Below are positions 42,165-51,055 of a DNA stretch of 64,000 nt, piece after piece. The DNA lies in the NCBI RefSeq assembly GCF_016924645.1, contig NZ_JAFFJV010000002.1, positions 124,001 through 188,000 of the forward strand, given 5' to 3'. The stretch's first letter is position 1, and every line of letters begins with the position of its first letter. The stretch is from Rufibacter psychrotolerans. Lineage in GTDB: Bacteria; Bacteroidota; Bacteroidia; Cytophagales; Hymenobacteraceae. The notes under the pieces are model-generated. The model was not told the DNA's origin. It worked only from the letters and a program-made list of their open reading frames with translations, and did not search any database. A program made the position numbers and the translations under genes.

Positions 42165-44288
42165 ATGGCTGCCAACGACCCTACCATGTCAACAGATACC
42201 ACCACCGCCGGTTCGGCCCAGCCCGAGTACCCGCTCATTAGCCGGGAGCTGAGCTGGCTGGCGTTCAATTACCGCGTGCTACAGGAGGCCAAAGACCCGC
42301 GGGTGCCGCTCATGGAGCGCCTTAACTTCATGGCCATCTTCTCCTCTAACCTGGACGAGTACTTCAAGGTGCGCGTGGCCACCATGCGCCGGCTGGTGAA
42401 ACTGAAAAAGAAAACCCGAGAGAAGCTGGAGGAAGACCCTGCCGAGGAACTGGAGAAAATCCTTGCCGAGGTCTCCCGGCAGCAGAAAGAGTTTGGGCAG
42501 GTGTTCCGCAATGAGCTGCTGCCCGAGCTGCGCCAGGAGCGCATTCACCTCATTGACGAGACCGGCTGCACCGACGGCCAGCACCGCCTGGCCCTGGACT
42601 ATTTCCGGCGCAACGTAAAGCCGCTCCTGGTGCCCATCATCTTCAGCACCAACCCCAGCCCGCTGTTTCTCAAAGACCAGACCGTGTACCTCATGGTGCG
42701 GCTCCAGCCCAAAACCGAGCAGCCGGAGCAATACGCCATCCTGGAGATTCCCACCCAGAAACACGGCAGCCGCTTTGTGCAGCTGCCCGCCGAGCAGGGC
42801 GACCACTACGTCATGATGCTGGATGACGTGATCAGGCTGGGGCTGCCAGACCTGTTCCCCGGCTTTGCCGAAGTAGAGGCCTTTGCGCTCAAGCTCTCGC
42901 GCGACGCCGAGCTGGACATTGAGGAAGAGGTGTCGGGTAATTTAATGGCTAAAATCAAAAAAAGCCTCAAGAAACGCGAGAAGGGCCATCCCAGCCGCCT
43001 GCTCTATGACCCGGCCACGCCCGAGCCCATGCTGCACGCCCTCCTGGAGCGCATTGGCATTACCACCGACGAGCTGGTGGTGGGCAGCCGCTACCATAAC
43101 TTCCGCGACTTCTTCGGGTTTCCCAAGTTCCAGAACCCCGAACTGTACTATGACCCCAAGCCGCCCCTGCCGCACCCCGGCCTGGAGAACGCGGACAGCA
43201 TTCTGGCGGCCATGCGCACGCAGGAGTTTCTGGTGCACTACCCCTACCAGAAGTTTGACTACGTGCTCCGGTTCTTTGAGGAGGCCGCCCAGGACCCGGC
43301 CGTAACCAGCATCAGCGCCACGCTGTACCGGGTCGCTGACAAGTCCAAAGTGGCCAAGGCGCTAGTACGGGCCGCCGAGCACGGCAAACTGGTGACGGTG
43401 GTGGTGGAGCTGAAGGCCCGCTTTGACGAGGAATCCAACATTTACTGGGGCAACAAACTGGAGAAGGCCGGCGCCAACGTGATCTACGGTTCGCCAGACC
43501 TGAAAGTGCACAGCAAGATTGGCCTGGTGATCAGGCAGGAAGAGGGCCGGGCCGTGCAGTACGCCTACCTGAGCACCGGGAACTTCAACGAGAAAACCTC
43601 GCTCATCTACACCGACCACGCCCTGTTCACCACCGACGAGCGGCTGACCCATGAACTGGCCAAGGTCTTCAACTTTCTGGTAGACGGCGGCGGCGACCCC
43701 ACCTTTGAGCACCTGCTGGTGGCCCCGCTGAACCTGCGCGACGGGTTTGAGGCTTTGATCCGGCACGAAATGCAGCTGGCCCAGGAGGGAAAACCGGCCT
43801 ACCTCATTGCCAAGATGAACGCCCTGCAGGACACCCGCATGATCAAGCAGCTGTACGCCGCCAGCCAGGCCGGCGTGAAGATTGAGCTGCTGGTGCGCGG
43901 CATCTGCAGCCTGGTGCCGGGGGTGCCGGGCATCAGCGAGAACATCACGGTGCACAGCATTGTAGACCGCTACCTGGAGCATGGCCGCATCTACGTGTTC
44001 GGGAACGGGGGCGAGGAAAAGATCTACATCGCCTCCGCCGACTGGATGAACCGCAACCTGAGCCGCCGGGTGGAAGTCGCGTTTCCCCTCTACCACCCAG
44101 AGCTGCGCCAGGAGATCAGGCACCTGCTGGACATCCAACGGAAAGACAACCAGAAAGCCCGCACCGCAGACAACCAGTACTGGGTCTCAGACGACCCAAC
44201 CACCTCCGTAAGGGCGCAGTACGAGGCCTATGATTTCCTGAAGGAAAAGGCTGCCGCGGCCGGGCTGCTCTCCGGTTCTGAGCACTAG
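42165..44288 (+). CDS. ppk1: Polyphosphate kinase 1
   Basis: A 707-residue enzyme (or 700 from the ATG at 42186) that makes and degrades polyphosphate. The four PPK1 domains are in order; the N-domain reads SRELSWLAFNYRVL. The phosphorylated histidine is H449 (LKVHSKIGLV) and the second catalytic histidine is H606 (DRYLEHGRIYVF). The position 19 residues after H449 is Tyr (QYAYLSTGN) where E. coli has His. The gene is grouped with sixA. A terminator and a family A palindrome follow. Confidence 0.96.
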   Translation: MAANDPTMSTDTTTAGSAQPEYPLISRELSWLAFNYRVLQEAKDPRVPLMERLNFMAIFSSNLDEYFKVRVATMRRLVKLKKKTREKLEEDPAEELEKILAEVSRQQKEFGQVFRNELLPELRQERIHLIDETGCTDGQHRLALDYFRRNVKPLLVPIIFSTNPSPLFLKDQTVYLMVRLQPKTEQPEQYAILEIPTQKHGSRFVQLPAEQGDHYVMMLDDVIRLGLPDLFPGFAEVEAFALKLSRDAELDIEEEVSGNLMAKIKKSLKKREKGHPSRLLYDPATPEPMLHALLERIGITTDELVVGSRYHNFRDFFGFPKFQNPELYYDPKPPLPHPGLENADSILAAMRTQEFLVHYPYQKFDYVLRFFEEAAQDPAVTSISATLYRVADKSKVAKALVRAAEHGKLVTVVVELKARFDEESNIYWGNKLEKAGANVIYGSPDLKVHSKIGLVIRQEEGRAVQYAYLSTGNFNEKTSLIYTDHALFTTDERLTHELAKVFNFLVDGGGDPTFEHLLVAPLNLRDGFEALIRHEMQLAQEGKPAYLIAKMNALQDTRMIKQLYAASQAGVKIELLVRGICSLVPGVPGISENITVHSIVDRYLEHGRIYVFGNGGEEKIYIASADWMNRNLSRRVEVAFPLYHPELRQEIRHLLDIQRKDNQKARTADNQYWVSDDPTTSVRAQYEAYDFLKEKAAAAGLLSGSEH

Positions 44289-44297
44289 GCAACCCTG

Positions 44298-44355
44298 CCC
44301 CAAAAAAGCCCGAAGCCCGCTACTTACCGGTAGCGGGCTCCGTACTTTTTTGGGG
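44298..44355. terminator. Terminator after ppk1
   Basis: Outer arms CCCCAAAAAAG and CTTTTTTGGGG and inner stem GCCCGCTAC/GTAGCGGGC. It lies 9 nt past the ppk1 stop, between convergent genes. Confidence 0.85.
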
Positions 44356-44388
44356 AGCATAAACGATTGCTCTCGGGTAGGCTCTAGC

Positions 44389-44428
44389 CTGTTTTGGGCC
44401 TTTTCTCCCCAAAACAAGCCTAAAACAG
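44389..44428. repeat. Dispersed palindrome family A, copy 15
   Basis: CTGTTTTGGGCC on the left and AAGCCTAAAACAG on the right. It lies 7 nt past the stop of the minus-strand gene at 44436. Confidence 0.8.
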
Positions 44429-44435
44429 AACGGCC

Positions 44436-45488
44436 CTACTGCTTCAGGAACCGGCGGGGCGGCACCAGGAACAGCTCCACGTTGAAGAAAACGGCGTCTT
44501 TGATGTGGGTCTCAATCAAAGGGTTGGCCGTGCGCCGGCGACCGTCATACAGGTTGAACCGGTGGTTGTACCGGTAGCCCGTCTCCAGCCCGAACCACAG
44601 GAAATCATAGATCTCGCGGTCCCACCGCAGCCTGCCCTTGATCTCTGATTTGCGGAGCTCCACGGTCTCGTACTGGTTAAAAGGCGGCGTGTCAATGTTG
44701 ATGTTGTAGGTGGCTCCGTCAATGCGGTAGCCCATGTACAGCAGGGACTTCTCTGAGAAGTTGCGCCGGAATGTGACGTTGGCCGGGAAGATGGCCTCCA
44801 CGCCCCATTTGTCGTTGAAGGTGCGGTTATAGAGCAGGGCCGGATAGATGGTCTGCCGCCCAAACGCATAGCCCAGCTGCACCCCCACGCCGTACGACAG
44901 GTACGGACTTTTCTTCCAGCCGTAGATGGCTTCCATGGAGGTTCTCAGGTAGCGGGTGAGGCTGATCTTGTTGTCCTTGCCGTAATCGCCGTTGAGCTCG
45001 CCCTTTACCCTGAAGATGATGTAATTCTTGTGGTTGATGGGCCGCAGCATGACCAGCTGGGCGTCAAGGGAGCGTAGGTTCTTGTCTTCCAGGCGCTGGT
45101 ACAGCGGGTACTCTTGCGTGGCGGGCTCTTTGTAGTTGAACTCCTCCAGGAAATAGCCGCCCCCCAGCACCAGCTTAAAGTGCGGATTGTTGACCAGCGG
45201 CGCATAGGCCTTGAACTCAAAACGGTTGCTGCGGAGCACATCGGCGCGGGCATCTTCCACGTTGCTTTGCTGGCCCCGGGAGTGCATGCCAAAGCGGGGC
45301 AGGCGCTCATACCTGATCACCACGCCCTTGCTCTTGCCCTGCCCCAGCACCGAGGGGTTGGCCAGTTCCTGCGGGTCAACGGTGGCGCGGGCCGCCCGAA
45401 TGGAATCGGAAAAGAGCCCTTGGGCCCTCACCGGCTCCTGCGCGCCCACCAAGGCCACTGCCCCCAACCAAAGGAAAAAGCGCTTCAT
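44436..45488 (-). CDS. DUF6268-like outer-membrane beta-barrel protein
   Basis: A 350-residue protein. Start 45488 gives a signal peptide (MKRFFLWLGAVALVGAQEPVRAQ). The rest alternates aromatic/hydrophobic residues in roughly 10-12 residue strands (FKLVLGGGYFLEEF, SPYLSYGVGVQLGYAFG, FEFKAYAPLV), as in barrel proteins of the DUF6268 family. The C-terminus is basic rather than the usual terminal Phe. It lies 38 nt downstream of the phosphoesterase-barrel fusion and is probably co-transcribed with it. The substrate is unknown. Confidence 0.8.
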   Translation of the reverse strand: MKRFFLWLGAVALVGAQEPVRAQGLFSDSIRAARATVDPQELANPSVLGQGKSKGVVIRYERLPRFGMHSRGQQSNVEDARADVLRSNRFEFKAYAPLVNNPHFKLVLGGGYFLEEFNYKEPATQEYPLYQRLEDKNLRSLDAQLVMLRPINHKNYIIFRVKGELNGDYGKDNKISLTRYLRTSMEAIYGWKKSPYLSYGVGVQLGYAFGRQTIYPALLYNRTFNDKWGVEAIFPANVTFRRNFSEKSLLYMGYRIDGATYNINIDTPPFNQYETVELRKSEIKGRLRWDREIYDFLWFGLETGYRYNHRFNLYDGRRRTANPLIETHIKDAVFFNVELFLVPPRRFLKQ

Positions 45489-45526
45489 GCAAACAACGGT
45501 AGTAGGTAAAAGAAAGCGGGGCATGG

Positions 45527-48500
45527 CTAAAACAGGAAACCAAAATTGAGGTTGAACAGCTTTTCATCTTCGCCCACGGAGTAGGTGGCATTCACCACGG
45601 CCTGCTTGAGCACGTCAATCCAGACGCCGCCGCCCACGCCCCGGTGGATCTTGTTGGAGTTCTCGCCATCGGCCCACACGCGGCCGTGGTCCACCAGACC
45701 CATGATCCCGAACTTGCCGGGGAACAGGTACACGTTAAACCGGAAGACCTCCAGGCGAATCTCGGTGTTCTGGTACAGGGAGCTGCGCCCGGCAAAGCGG
45801 GTGCGCCGGTATCCCCGTAAGTTGCTGAGCCCCCCCAGCGTATTGGCCTGGTAGAACGGGAAATCGCCGAAGTTGTGCGCCCCGCCAAATCGGGCCGCCA
45901 GGGTTAGCTGGAACGGCAGCCTGGGGCCAATGTAGAAGATAAACTCAGACCCAATGCGGCCAAAGTCGCGGCGCTCGGCCCCCAACTGGCGATGGTAAGA
46001 GAACTCATTCAGCCACTTGAGGCCAATGCGCGGGTTCACCGGCGTGCTGACGGCCTGCAGGTTGAGGAAGGCGCGCACGCCCGTGTACTGCTCCATGCCA
46101 AACACCTCCTCAGAGAACACTTCATCTACAAAGCGGCCCGGGTAGTGCTGCAGCTCATAGCGGTCATAGAACGGCCCAATGCCCATGCGCACAAAGTGGG
46201 TGAAGGTGGTGTTGAGGGTAGGGTTCACCCACTGGCGGGCCAGCCGCACCCGGTAATACTCAATGTCATCGCGCTCCTGCCGGGTCTCGTTGCCCAGCCC
46301 GAAGAAGTTGATCTGGTACTGCGGCCCGTAGATGGCGGCTTTCACGCCCAGGTCCAGGTTGTCATTGAAAACCTGCTTGAACTCGGCGTCATACCTGATG
46401 TTGTAGGCGCGGGTGGCAAAGGCGTAGTTGGCCCGCAGGTAGTGTTCAGAGGCGTACGGCTTCTTCCGGAACTTGTGGTTGCGGTACAGCAGGCCTCCGC
46501 CCAGAAACAGGCCATCGTCTACGTTGTACTCCACTGAGAGCCGGGGCCCCAGATACGCCAGCTTGTAATTGTCACGGTCATAGAGGTTTACCTCCTCGTT
46601 GGCTTCGGTCTTGTCCTCGGCCTCCGGGCCCAGCGCAAGCTCATTTTTCTCGCCGGTGAAGTCGTACACCTTGGTTTTGCGCACGCCGCCCTTCACAAAC
46701 GACTGGTCTGAGATAGCGTCGTTGCCCTCGCCCCCAATGATGCGCACCATGGGGCTGTTGCGCACGCGGCCGGTCACCTCAAACACGTCATCGCCGCCCA
46801 GGCCGTAGAGCCTGATTTCCTCGGTTTCTTTGTGGAAGAACTTGCGCCGGTACAGCTCTTTGCTCACTTCACCCTCCTTGTTGATCTTCCGCACGATCAC
46901 CTCGGTCTCGTCATCTGAGAGGCGGTGCACCTCAAACTTCTCGCGCTTGTCGCTGCCCGCAATGTCCACGTCCTCAGCTAAGTGCACGTAGTACTTCTCC
47001 GCCACCCTGGGCAGGAGGTCTCGCCGGGACTTCAGTTTGGCGATGATCTCGGGCCCCGAGAGGGGGTACACCTCGGGCGGCATCTGGCGCACAGCGTTTT
47101 CAATGGCCTGGTCTGTGAGGGCGTTCTTCATCTCGTTGGCCAGGGCAATCCACTGCTCGCGCGTCACGCTGGACAGGAAGGTGCGGTCAACGGTGAGGGC
47201 GGTAAGGTTAAGGCCTTTGTAGTCGGCGTAGTCTTTCCCGAAGTTCTGGAAGTTGCGCACCGCCCAGCGCCGGCTCACCAGCCACGGAATAATTCCATCG
47301 CCCTTGAAGAAAGCCACGTCGCGGTCCTCGGGCACGGGACGGTAGGTGCGGTTGTCCTCGCCGGAACGGGTCTCCACCCAGCGCCACTGCCCCTCGTGCC
47401 GGTCCCAGTCACCAATGAGCATGTCCAGGAGGCGCGCCTTGGCAAACTCCTGCTCGTTCACGCGGTTGTCATGGTCGTTGCGCTTGCGCTCCAGCACTTT
47501 CTCGGTGCCCACAATGTTGGTGGCATTGCCCAGGCTGGCCACGTCTGAGTGGTCTTCGTCGGCGTCTTCCTCCAGGAACGCCATGGTGTTGTTGAACTCA
47601 TCCAGGTACTGGCGCAGGCGCGGGTCATTGGGAATGTACACCAGCTTGGGGTTGGTGTGGTACACCCCGGCGGCATCGGCCAGTTGGGCGGCAATGAGGG
47701 CCCCGTAGGGATGCTGCGCCGAGATCTGGTCCTGCAGCAGGTCACGGGCGAAGGTTTCCTGCAAGGCCTCGGGCAGCACGTTGGTGGGGTCTTTGTTGAT
47801 GGAACGCAGGGTGTACTCCCGGCCTTCCTCGTTGCGCAGTTTCAGGGACGTTGTCTGCTTCCCGCCCCCTTTCTGGTAAGGCGTGAGGCCGCCTTTCTCG
47901 CGCTCCAGGTCCAGCATGGGCATTTGCACCGGCGTCTTCCACACCGACCGGTAGTGCTGCCCCAGCAAGGCCCGCTTTATACCGCCGCCCGCCGCGTAAA
48001 CAGGATTGGCCGCCACGGTAATGGTGCTGTCTTTGTAATCTTCCGTGGCAACGGCAATCTTCTCCTGCTGCGTGGTGGTTTTGGCGTACATGGGCATCCG
48101 GAAGGTCATGAGGCCGGCAGGGTCATCGGTGCCCTCATTGGTCCAGAATTCTACCCAGGCTTCGCCGTTGCGGTAATAGTTGACCCGGGCGAACCCCTTT
48201 GTTTTGTGGGCGTACAGGGCATCGCCGCCGTCGCGGGCGTGCTGGGTTTTACAGCCCGAGCCGCTGATGATGTGCGCCAGCTTGCCGTACTTGAAGTACT
48301 GCAGGTTGTGCTCATGCCCCGCGGCGTACACAATATTGTCATACTTCTCAAACACCCCCAACAGCCCTTTGATGTACGCCTGGTAGCTGGGGTGCGGAAT
48401 GTCCTGGCTGATGCCCCCGTACTTGCGGGCCAGCGGATAGATAGACCCAATGATAGGCAGGGGCAGGATAAGGCCTTTCCGGAGAATGGTCAGGGGGAAC

Positions 48501-49279
48501 AGGTGGTCGGTTAGGGTGAAGTACCCCCCGTGGATGCCGTTGCTGAACAGGGGGTGGTGCCCCACCACCATAATGTTCTTGCCCTGGTTTTTGTCAATGA
48601 TGTCTTCCAGCTGCACCAGCATGTCTACCTCATTGGCCACGCCGCAGACGTTGTCCTCGCCGTAGGGTTTCTCGTAGGGGTGCAGCCACCAGTGCGAGTT
48701 GAGGGCGATCAACACGATGTCTTCAGAGATGTAGGTCTCAAACGGACCCGGGCAGCCGCTGCCCGGCACAAAGAAGTCGGTGCCTACCACAATGCTGCTG
48801 TCGGCCAGGTACTCTTCCACAAACCGCTCTTCGCGGATCACGGCCTCCAGGCCGTCGGGGGTGCCGCTGCCGCCGCCCCAGTCGTGGTTGCCGGGAATCA
48901 TGTATTTCTCGCCTTTGTAGCCTTTGAGAATGTCCAGCTGCGCCTTCATGCGGTCCTCGGCGGTTTTGCGGTCATAGGCGTCGGGTTCCGGCAAGCCGTT
49001 GTGGTAGATGTTGTCGCCCAGGTACACCACGGCGCTTTTTTCCCCGGCCGCGTGAATCTGGGCCTTGAGCAGCATGAGGGTAGGGTCTGGCTTGTCGGTG
49101 AGCGGGGCCCCGGCGTCCCCGATCAGGAACACAGAGTACACCACTTCTGAGGAATCTTTGGGCGTCTGGGATTGCCAGTTCTGCACGGTGCGCGCGTAAA
49201 AGGGGCGTCCGGTGGTACAGGCTTGTATCAGCCAGATCACCGCCAGGAATTGAAAAAGGTAGACGTAAGTTTTTTTCAT
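45527..49279 (-). CDS. Metallophosphoesterase / kinase-like / BamA-type barrel fusion, lipoprotein
   Basis: A 1,250-residue protein. Start 49279 gives a lipoprotein signal (MKKTYVYLF...LIQAC). Residues ~35-380 are a calcineurin-like metallophosphoesterase: GDAG, GDNIYHNG, GNHDWGGG, VGHHPLFSNG and GHEHN. Residues ~430-680 hold a region with D626-R627-H628 (GDWDRHEGQW) and D654 (EDRDVAFF), reminiscent of CotH/HipA/FAM20-type atypical kinases. After a linker with a GGEGND element, ~880-1250 form a 16-strand-like barrel (surface antigen/BamA type) ending in FGFLF, a typical OM targeting signal. The kinase-like reading is my inference; the other domains are clear. Confidence 0.9.
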   Translation of the reverse strand: MKKTYVYLFQFLAVIWLIQACTTGRPFYARTVQNWQSQTPKDSSEVVYSVFLIGDAGAPLTDKPDPTLMLLKAQIHAAGEKSAVVYLGDNIYHNGLPEPDAYDRKTAEDRMKAQLDILKGYKGEKYMIPGNHDWGGGSGTPDGLEAVIREERFVEEYLADSSIVVGTDFFVPGSGCPGPFETYISEDIVLIALNSHWWLHPYEKPYGEDNVCGVANEVDMLVQLEDIIDKNQGKNIMVVGHHPLFSNGIHGGYFTLTDHLFPLTILRKGLILPLPIIGSIYPLARKYGGISQDIPHPSYQAYIKGLLGVFEKYDNIVYAAGHEHNLQYFKYGKLAHIISGSGCKTQHARDGGDALYAHKTKGFARVNYYRNGEAWVEFWTNEGTDDPAGLMTFRMPMYAKTTTQQEKIAVATEDYKDSTITVAANPVYAAGGGIKRALLGQHYRSVWKTPVQMPMLDLEREKGGLTPYQKGGGKQTTSLKLRNEEGREYTLRSINKDPTNVLPEALQETFARDLLQDQISAQHPYGALIAAQLADAAGVYHTNPKLVYIPNDPRLRQYLDEFNNTMAFLEEDADEDHSDVASLGNATNIVGTEKVLERKRNDHDNRVNEQEFAKARLLDMLIGDWDRHEGQWRWVETRSGEDNRTYRPVPEDRDVAFFKGDGIIPWLVSRRWAVRNFQNFGKDYADYKGLNLTALTVDRTFLSSVTREQWIALANEMKNALTDQAIENAVRQMPPEVYPLSGPEIIAKLKSRRDLLPRVAEKYYVHLAEDVDIAGSDKREKFEVHRLSDDETEVIVRKINKEGEVSKELYRRKFFHKETEEIRLYGLGGDDVFEVTGRVRNSPMVRIIGGEGNDAISDQSFVKGGVRKTKVYDFTGEKNELALGPEAEDKTEANEEVNLYDRDNYKLAYLGPRLSVEYNVDDGLFLGGGLLYRNHKFRKKPYASEHYLRANYAFATRAYNIRYDAEFKQVFNDNLDLGVKAAIYGPQYQINFFGLGNETRQERDDIEYYRVRLARQWVNPTLNTTFTHFVRMGIGPFYDRYELQHYPGRFVDEVFSEEVFGMEQYTGVRAFLNLQAVSTPVNPRIGLKWLNEFSYHRQLGAERRDFGRIGSEFIFYIGPRLPFQLTLAARFGGAHNFGDFPFYQANTLGGLSNLRGYRRTRFAGRSSLYQNTEIRLEVFRFNVYLFPGKFGIMGLVDHGRVWADGENSNKIHRGVGGGVWIDVLKQAVVNATYSVGEDEKLFNLNFGFLF

Positions 49280-49801
49280 GAATGGGACTTGCAAAGCTTT
49301 CTACTTCCAGGTTGGGCCTGCCTACAGACGGGGCAACCAGTTAAAACCGGGAAAGCTGCTCTTTATACGGAGCAAGGGCCTCTGGGATAATCCCGGCCCC
49401 TTCAAAATAGCTTTCACCGAATATTTGACTCTATGACGTACGGCGCCCGCCCAGGGTTGGAGAAATTTGAGCCGGCAGGCTTCTGGGCGGCGGCCCCCTA
49501 CCCCGCGTTTTGGGGCCTATTTCAGGAAAACAGCCCTAAAGCAGCGGAGACAGGCTTTTCTGCCCCGGAAAAGAAGGACGGTGAGAGCCTGCCGCAAAGC
49601 GCTTGAAAGAGAAAGGATTCCGGGGTTAGAAAGGCTGCTCTCCGCGGGCAAAAAACCGGCCCGCTAACCCGCGCCAGCGCAATTCGGCTAACCTTGACTG
49701 GGGGTTTCGCGTTGTAGACCTTTGGATTCACCTACCTTCGGCAGCGGCTTGTTTGCGGTTGCCAAGCAAGTGCCACAGGCAGTACCGCTCTCACCTGATT
49801 T
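49280..49801. other. Intergenic region between divergent genes
   Basis: About 520 bases between divergent genes. It holds one family A palindrome (49505-49542) and short open frames without coding character. No exact promoter box was found; TACCTTCG at 49733-49740 is one base off the -7 consensus. Confidence 0.5.
49505..49542. repeat. Dispersed palindrome family A, copy 16
   Basis: GCGTTTTGGGGCC on the left and CAGCCCTAAAGC on the right, between divergent genes. Confidence 0.8.
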
Positions 49802-50989
49802 ATGGAAAAAGAAGATCTCATCCGGAAAGCTGGTAACTACGTTTTCACGCTTTTCAAGGAGAAATTATCAAAGAAGTTGGTTTACCACAACTACAAACAC
49901 ACGTTTGAGGTGGTAAAGGAAGCCAGGCTCCTGGCCGAAGGGTACGCGTTGCCCGAGGAGGAGTTGGAAGTGCTGTTACTGGCCGCCTGGTTCCATGACA
50001 CGGGTTACATTACCACTTACCAGAACCACGAAGAGGAGAGCGTAGACATTGCCACGGCCTTCTTGCAGGAAGAGAAATACCCCCAGGAAAAGATTGACCT
50101 GGTGAACCAGTGCATCATGGCCACCAAGCAGGGCCAGGTGACCCACCACCTGCTGGAAGACATTCTGGTAGACGCCGACATTGCCAACATTGGCAAGGAG
50201 ACCTTTTTTGCCACCGCCGAGCTGCTGCGCGTGGAGTGGGAGATCTTCCTGAACCGCACCTTCTCTGACCTGGAATGGGCCCAGTACCAGCTGGACTTTC
50301 TGCTGTCGGTGAGCTTCAGGACCCAGCCGGCCCAGACCAAGTACTCCAAGCAGCTCAGCAAGAACATCCAGGCCCAGCGCAACCACCTGCAGGAGCTCTC
50401 CAAGAAGAACAAGAAGAAGGAGAAGAAGAACCGCGAGAACCTGGCCCAGCCCAAGCGAGGCATTGAGACCATGTTCCGGAGCACCTATGACACCCACATC
50501 AGCCTGAGCGCCATCGCTGATAACAAGGCCAACATGATGATCAGCCTCAACGCCATCATCATGTCCATCATCATCACCTACCTGGGTACCAAGTCCTCCA
50601 TCATCGGGGCCGAGTTTACCCGCAATCCCATTCTCATGATTCCGGTGGGCATCTTGCTGGCTACTACCCTGGCCTCGGTGATCTCGGCCATTATCTCGGC
50701 GCAGCCCGAGGTGACCAGCTTCCGCCTGCGGCCCAACAAGCTCACCAGCCGGCGCATTAACCTGCTGTTTTTCGGGAATTTCACCAAAATCCCGCTGGAA
50801 GATTTCCAGAACGGCATGCACGACATCATGCGCGACAAAAATGCGCTCTACAACAACATGATTACCGATATTTACTACCTGGGCGACGTGCTCAAGAACA
50901 AGTACCGGTTGCTGCGTATCTCCTACACCATCTTCATGATTGGCATTATCTTAACGGTGGTTTCGTTTGTGATTGCCATTGCGCGTTAA
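49802..50989 (+). CDS. HD-domain protein fused to a Pycsar-type TM effector domain
   Basis: A 395-residue protein. An HD phosphohydrolase domain (residues ~20-150) has H33, H65-D66 (WFHDTGY), H76 and D124 (VDADIANIG), a complete metal set. A very basic linker follows (KKNKKKEKKNRE, about 200-212). The C-terminal part has three TM segments (near 245-265, 275-300, 370-394) and the ADNKANMM segment typical of PycTM/DUF5706 effectors. PycTM proteins in anti-phage systems respond to cCMP or cUMP made by a cyclase. HD domains often hydrolyse cyclic nucleotides or (p)ppGpp, so this chain may sense and cleave its own signal. The convergent neighbour is cyclase-like. Confidence 0.85.
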   Translation: MEKEDLIRKAGNYVFTLFKEKLSKKLVYHNYKHTFEVVKEARLLAEGYALPEEELEVLLLAAWFHDTGYITTYQNHEEESVDIATAFLQEEKYPQEKIDLVNQCIMATKQGQVTHHLLEDILVDADIANIGKETFFATAELLRVEWEIFLNRTFSDLEWAQYQLDFLLSVSFRTQPAQTKYSKQLSKNIQAQRNHLQELSKKNKKKEKKNRENLAQPKRGIETMFRSTYDTHISLSAIADNKANMMISLNAIIMSIIITYLGTKSSIIGAEFTRNPILMIPVGILLATTLASVISAIISAQPEVTSFRLRPNKLTSRRINLLFFGNFTKIPLEDFQNGMHDIMRDKNALYNNMITDIYYLGDVLKNKYRLLRISYTIFMIGIILTVVSFVIAIAR

Positions 50990-51005
50990 CCGGTTCTATT
51001 TCCCT

Positions 51006-51054
51006 AAAAACAGCGCGGGCTGCCCTTCTAAGAGGGGCAGCCCGCGCTGTTTTT
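51006..51054. terminator. Bidirectional terminator between HD-PycTM and cyclase-like genes
   Basis: A perfect 20-bp stem (51006-51025 with 51035-51054) with A5/T5 ends. It ends 1 nt before the stop-codon end of the minus-strand gene at 51056. Confidence 0.9.
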
Positions 51055-51055
51055 A

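Noticed and set aside
49434..49607. A short plus-strand frame starting MTYGARPGLEKF.
   Set aside because: It runs through a family A palindrome, has no family or promoter, and the fusion and HD genes on either side explain the region.
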